A stretch of 64,000 bases of DNA from Terebella lapidaria (Eukaryota > Annelida > Polychaeta > Terebellida > Terebellidae): positions 12,933,667 to 12,997,666 of the forward strand of contig OX424568.1 of assembly GCA_949152475.1 (NCBI GenBank), written 5' to 3'. Shown here in pieces: positions 60,001 to 64,000 of this stretch. The notes beneath the pieces were generated by a model, which worked only from the letters and a program-made list of their open reading frames with translations, made no database searches and had not been told where the DNA came from. The translations under genes and the position numbers were made by a program. Numbering within the stretch: the stretch's first letter is position 1; each line of letters starts with the position of its first letter.

Positions 60001-63000
60001 GACCGGCCCCTTAATAAATATTTTATCTTTCGCGTATACTATATGTCGTAGCTTACGCTCTGAAATCTACATACAGGCTCAGTCTTATCTAGTCAAAACT
60101 ACAAGTAATAAATGTTTGAATATGAATCCCCTTTTCGTTCAAGTCCAGTGACTAAACATCAGCTAATGACTGCAATCATTATTACTGCCAATTACACTGA
60201 GTGCTGATCATACTATGTGAACCCCGTGCAAGTAGTTCTATATCCCCAAGGTTTTTTTCAGGGCCCAAGTCTCGATCAATTCCCGCAGGAGTATAATAAA
60301 AAAAACAGGGATTTGAGCATATAGAACTCATCGGAGTGCGTGATGTCTATCATCAAGTTCAGAACTGCTGATACTCATCCCATTTCGGGTGACAACTGTT
60401 ATTCTCCATGCTATTTATTATCTACGGAGCCTCTGAGAGGACATGGAAGAAATATTTTTAGCACATTGTTATTGCGTTCCCTCGCAATATTATCGCGTTC
60501 CCTCGCAATAGTATTGCGTTCCCTCGCAATATTATCGCGTTCCCTCGCATTCCGGATCGCGTTCCCTCGCAATCCGGATCGCGTTCCCTCGCAATCCGGA
60601 TCGCGTTCCCTCGCAATCCAGATCGCGTTCCCTCGCGATCTTATTGCGTTTCCTCGCGATCTTATTGCGTTCCCTCGCATTGTGCTGACACCAATGACTT
60701 CTGAGAAGGTTATTCTACAAGATCGCGAGGGAACGCGATCCGGAATGCGAGGGAACGCGATAATATCGCGAGGGAACGCGATAATATCGCGAGGGAACGC
60801 GATCTGGATTGCGAGGGAACGCAATAAGATCGCGAGGGAACGCGATCCGGATTGCGAGGGAACGCAATAAGATCGCGAGGGAACGCGATCCGGATTGCGA
60901 GGGAACGCGATAATAATGCGAGGGAACGCAATATTATTGCGAGGGAACGCAATAACCGTATGTCAAAAAATATTTCTTCCATGTCCTTTCAGCGGCTCCG
61001 TAATTATCCATGTGGGAGCTATTGTTTGATGTTTTTTTTATTGAAATATTCATCATACTAATGCATAGTGAAGATCCAGCGTTGTTTGATTTGTGTCGTT
61101 CGTACTGAATACGGTCCGATATGTGACTAGATAATTCATTCGTTTTATGATCATTTATCACAATTGTGTCAGCCGGAATGATATAGGCCTAGGGATGAAG
61201 AATTACATAAACACAAGTACATTCGTTACTCGATGAACGATGACGGCTGGAAAGTATTCTTATTTATGGTATTGTGGCGGAAAGATAAACTGTGAATATT
61301 CGCATAGATCGTTTGTATTTACTCGGACAGTTTTGGTTAAATATTTTATTTGTGCCAGAAGCTGTTTCTGTGTTGAGTTGTCGATGAGTTATTCTTCATC
61401 TCGGTATGACAATATAGGGGTGGGAGCTGTTAACGTGTGTCCAGAAGAATAACATCAGAAATTGCAGGCTTTTTTTTACTCCCTATGGTTGGAATTTCGC
61501 CAATGTTGGAATGTCCTAACACGTTTTTCTGTACAAAAGTCATTGTGGTTCCGAGTACGTTGTGATGTGAAAACTCAATTTAGAAAAACATATAACAGTA
61601 ATCAATTCCTATATGAGACACAGTATGAGTGCAAAAATTATTACTACCTCGTTTGAAGAAATCTTGCACGTTGGCCTGATCAATTGACACGCTTTCCAGG
61701 TGTTCCGGTGAAGCACATACAGGATAGCTGTAGTTTTTCCTAGGTCCAACGACCGAGAGTAGCCCAGCGTTGTAGGCTAGACTCGTCCACAGCATCCGAC
61801 TGTCACATGTGAAGTTCACGTCCAGCTGATTGATGTGTAACCGCTTGGAAGGCCGCTCATCTGTCTTCAACTGCATGTAAATACGTGCATCAAGTGTGCT
61901 CATGAATTGGTCAGCCTCCGAGGCGTGAAATTGGCTTCAGAAATACTAAGTAAGTAATGGGTTCCGAATTATACATAGGAAGAACAAAACTCGGTGAATT
62001 CTTTCGAGAGATACAATTAGCGGACTTCACCGTAAGCGTGAAATTGGTCATAGAATTACCTAATTAAGTAAGTGGTTCCAATTCATACATGAAAAAAAAA
62101 ACAAAGGAGGTGATGAAGGTGGAAATGTATAATGTTTGGACTGCACTGAATGCGCGATAACTTGATTGAACAAGAGGTGATGCCCAAATCAATGACGCTT
62201 TCGTGCACAATAACACCTAAATCAGGCGTCCATTTCCGTGCTGAAGGGAAGCGAACCAACCACAAGTTGCTCTACTTCACAAGGTGCTATCAACTTATCA
62301 TAGGGACTTTTTTAAAACTTATTTCCCTCTAGTTTTTATAAAAAATTCCATGAAGCTCTACCTACTGGCATTCTATGTGTGTAATATTTTCTGATTTTAT
62401 CGTGATTACTTTTAACTGAAATCATGCAAATCGAAATAAACGTTGTCGAATTAAATTAAAATATGATTAAATTATGTCACAATATCATATACCAAGAATT
62501 TTCATATATATATATATGTGTACCTGTTGAACCTTCACATATTTAAATGCGCTATGCGAAGTTCAAGACTGGAAACCAATAGGTCCATCTCAGTGGGTCA
62601 AAAAAATGAATGGTCAACTATGTATTTTGAGGAGAGTAAGTAACTTCTCAATGTGACCATCAACAAAACAACTCAGGTTGTATGGATCTAGTTTTACTTA
62701 CTTGACACATGTTGGGCAAAGTGGTCACTTGTGTTGAAGATAAATCAATGTTGTCTAATTTCGGTGGAAAATATGTAGCATCCGGAAGAGCCAATAACGG
62801 GCATCCTGTGAGTGCCAGGATTTCCAAGTTCACCAGCTGATGCAACAGTCCAGGCGGTGATATTCTGGTAATCGGGTTCCAGCCAAGTCTCAGCTTTGTT
62901 AGTGTACCGGTCAAGTTGAACAAGTCTGGAAATTCCGTCAGCAAGTTGTTCTTGAGTAGTAATGTCTCAATGTTTGTTCCTGTTGGAGTATCGTGAATTT

Positions 63001-64000
63001 CCGTGATTTGGTTGTCTTCTAAAGACAGCTTGTCAATGTCCGGTGTGATCAGATGCCAGGGTATTTCGTAAAGACTCTGATTATTAAAGTCTGCTGTGTT
63101 CCCAGCTTCACATTTATCCACAAATGTAAAGAAGGTGATGAGGAGAAAAACAATTCTCAACATTGTTCGTATTTATAATAAAAATGCTGTTTAGAATGCT
63201 TGTGCCAGTTCCCAAATCTACGATGTCTGCCGACTGGTCGTATGTTATTGTGCCATGCAACCACCGACTGGCTTTTCAATCAATAACTGTTTCTCAGAAT
63301 CCGGTGGTTGCGGTGCGCATTGCGGGAAGATAATGGCCAACTGGAGAGGATGACACTAGTAAAAGTCGAGTTCACTATCTTGTTATGAGTTTTGCTCTGC
63401 TTGACGGATGTCGTGCACTGAATTTCTACTTCAATTTACAAGTTTCCATCACTTACATAGTGCATACTCTGCTGACGCTTGCTCTTTCAGTTATGACGCT
63501 ATTCACGGCAATCTCATGATTATTGATGAAAATATGATCGATTTCCACCCACCCGCACAAAATCTGAACATAACATAATCTGTGTGCCTTGCACGGGGCC
63601 TGTTTCTCCAACCTTGTCAGGCTCCGAGCAATCTGGACAACTATGCGTACTACACGGATTTAGATAGATTATTTAGAGATATACTGATACAGATTGGTTT
63701 TCACCGGATACATCGCCCCTGCCGTATACAAATAAGACAGATGTAGAGCCTTCCATTGTGAAAAAAATATCAGAAGTGTACCAGTCAGTGATAAGGCACA
63801 TCTGCAGGAAACCAGCATCGATACATATCAATAATTACCACATTTATGTATTGTTTGTACCCACAACACCATAGACTAACTTTTACAATGGCGTGCTCGA
63901 GACAGCAGAAATGTTGAATATCATTGTCTGAGAGCATCACCCGCTTATTGTTTTCTCTTACATAACATGCTGAAATAGTACAATATATTTGCGAGGGAGA

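Overview
The window reads as nuclear DNA of a marine invertebrate. It is AT-rich, with split genes using GT-AG introns, long gene-poor stretches and many transposon families. An animal ionotropic glutamate receptor, a Golgi-type alpha-1,3-fucosyltransferase, secreted C-type lectins, PAN/apple domains, F5/8C-like domains and small secreted leucine-rich-repeat (LRR) proteins together suggest a lophotrochozoan such as a mollusc or brachiopod. That placement is an inference; nothing in the sequence fixes the phylum.

Layout. 0.2-1.4 kb: the last two exons of a glutamate receptor (+). 5.3-6.4 kb: a single-exon GT10 fucosyltransferase (+). 7.35-16.3 kb: a tandem array of three PAN + C-type-lectin genes (+). 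Copies 1 and 2 are complete three-exon genes. Copy 3 keeps only its signal-peptide/PAN exon. 16.9-19.2 kb: a hairpin element and a tandem repeat of about 163 bp. 21.4-34.4 kb: a transposon graveyard. It holds an old minus-strand Ty3/gypsy element split by a Tx1/L1-type LINE with a 10-bp target duplication, a second LINE fragment split by about 1.06 kb carrying a duplicated 360-bp unit, and a young plus-strand Ty3/gypsy element with identical 112-bp LTRs and a CACTA target duplication. 35.0-39.2 kb: a giant foldback element with arms of about 1.15 kb. 40.4-42.7 kb: a four-exon secreted protein with F5/8C-like domains (+). 44.3-63.2 kb: an LRR gene neighbourhood. It has a pseudogene cut by a 1.08-kb inversion, an intact three-exon gene (+, 49.9-52.9 kb), a third copy (-, 63.2-61.6 kb), and an inverted pair of PAN-type exons at 53.9 and 58.1 kb.

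How the genes may fit together. Most protein genes are small, secreted and built from recognition domains (PAN, CTLD, F5/8C, LRR with an LRRCT-like exon). They occur as recent local duplicates, some broken. A fucosyltransferase that would make glycan ligands lies 0.9 kb from the lectin array. I read the window as a fast-evolving cluster of secreted recognition genes, possibly innate-immune. No function is proven.

Most unusual features. First, two short elements (51859-52820 and 60423-61002) start and end with TACGG, carry perfect 6-bp target duplications, and are filled with arrays of short palindromic words. In one of them the repeat units are individually self-complementary, with matched changes on both sides of the stem. 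Second, there is a clean inversion inside an LRR pseudogene. Third, the two intact LRR copies differ much more in the repeat exon than in the C-terminal exon.
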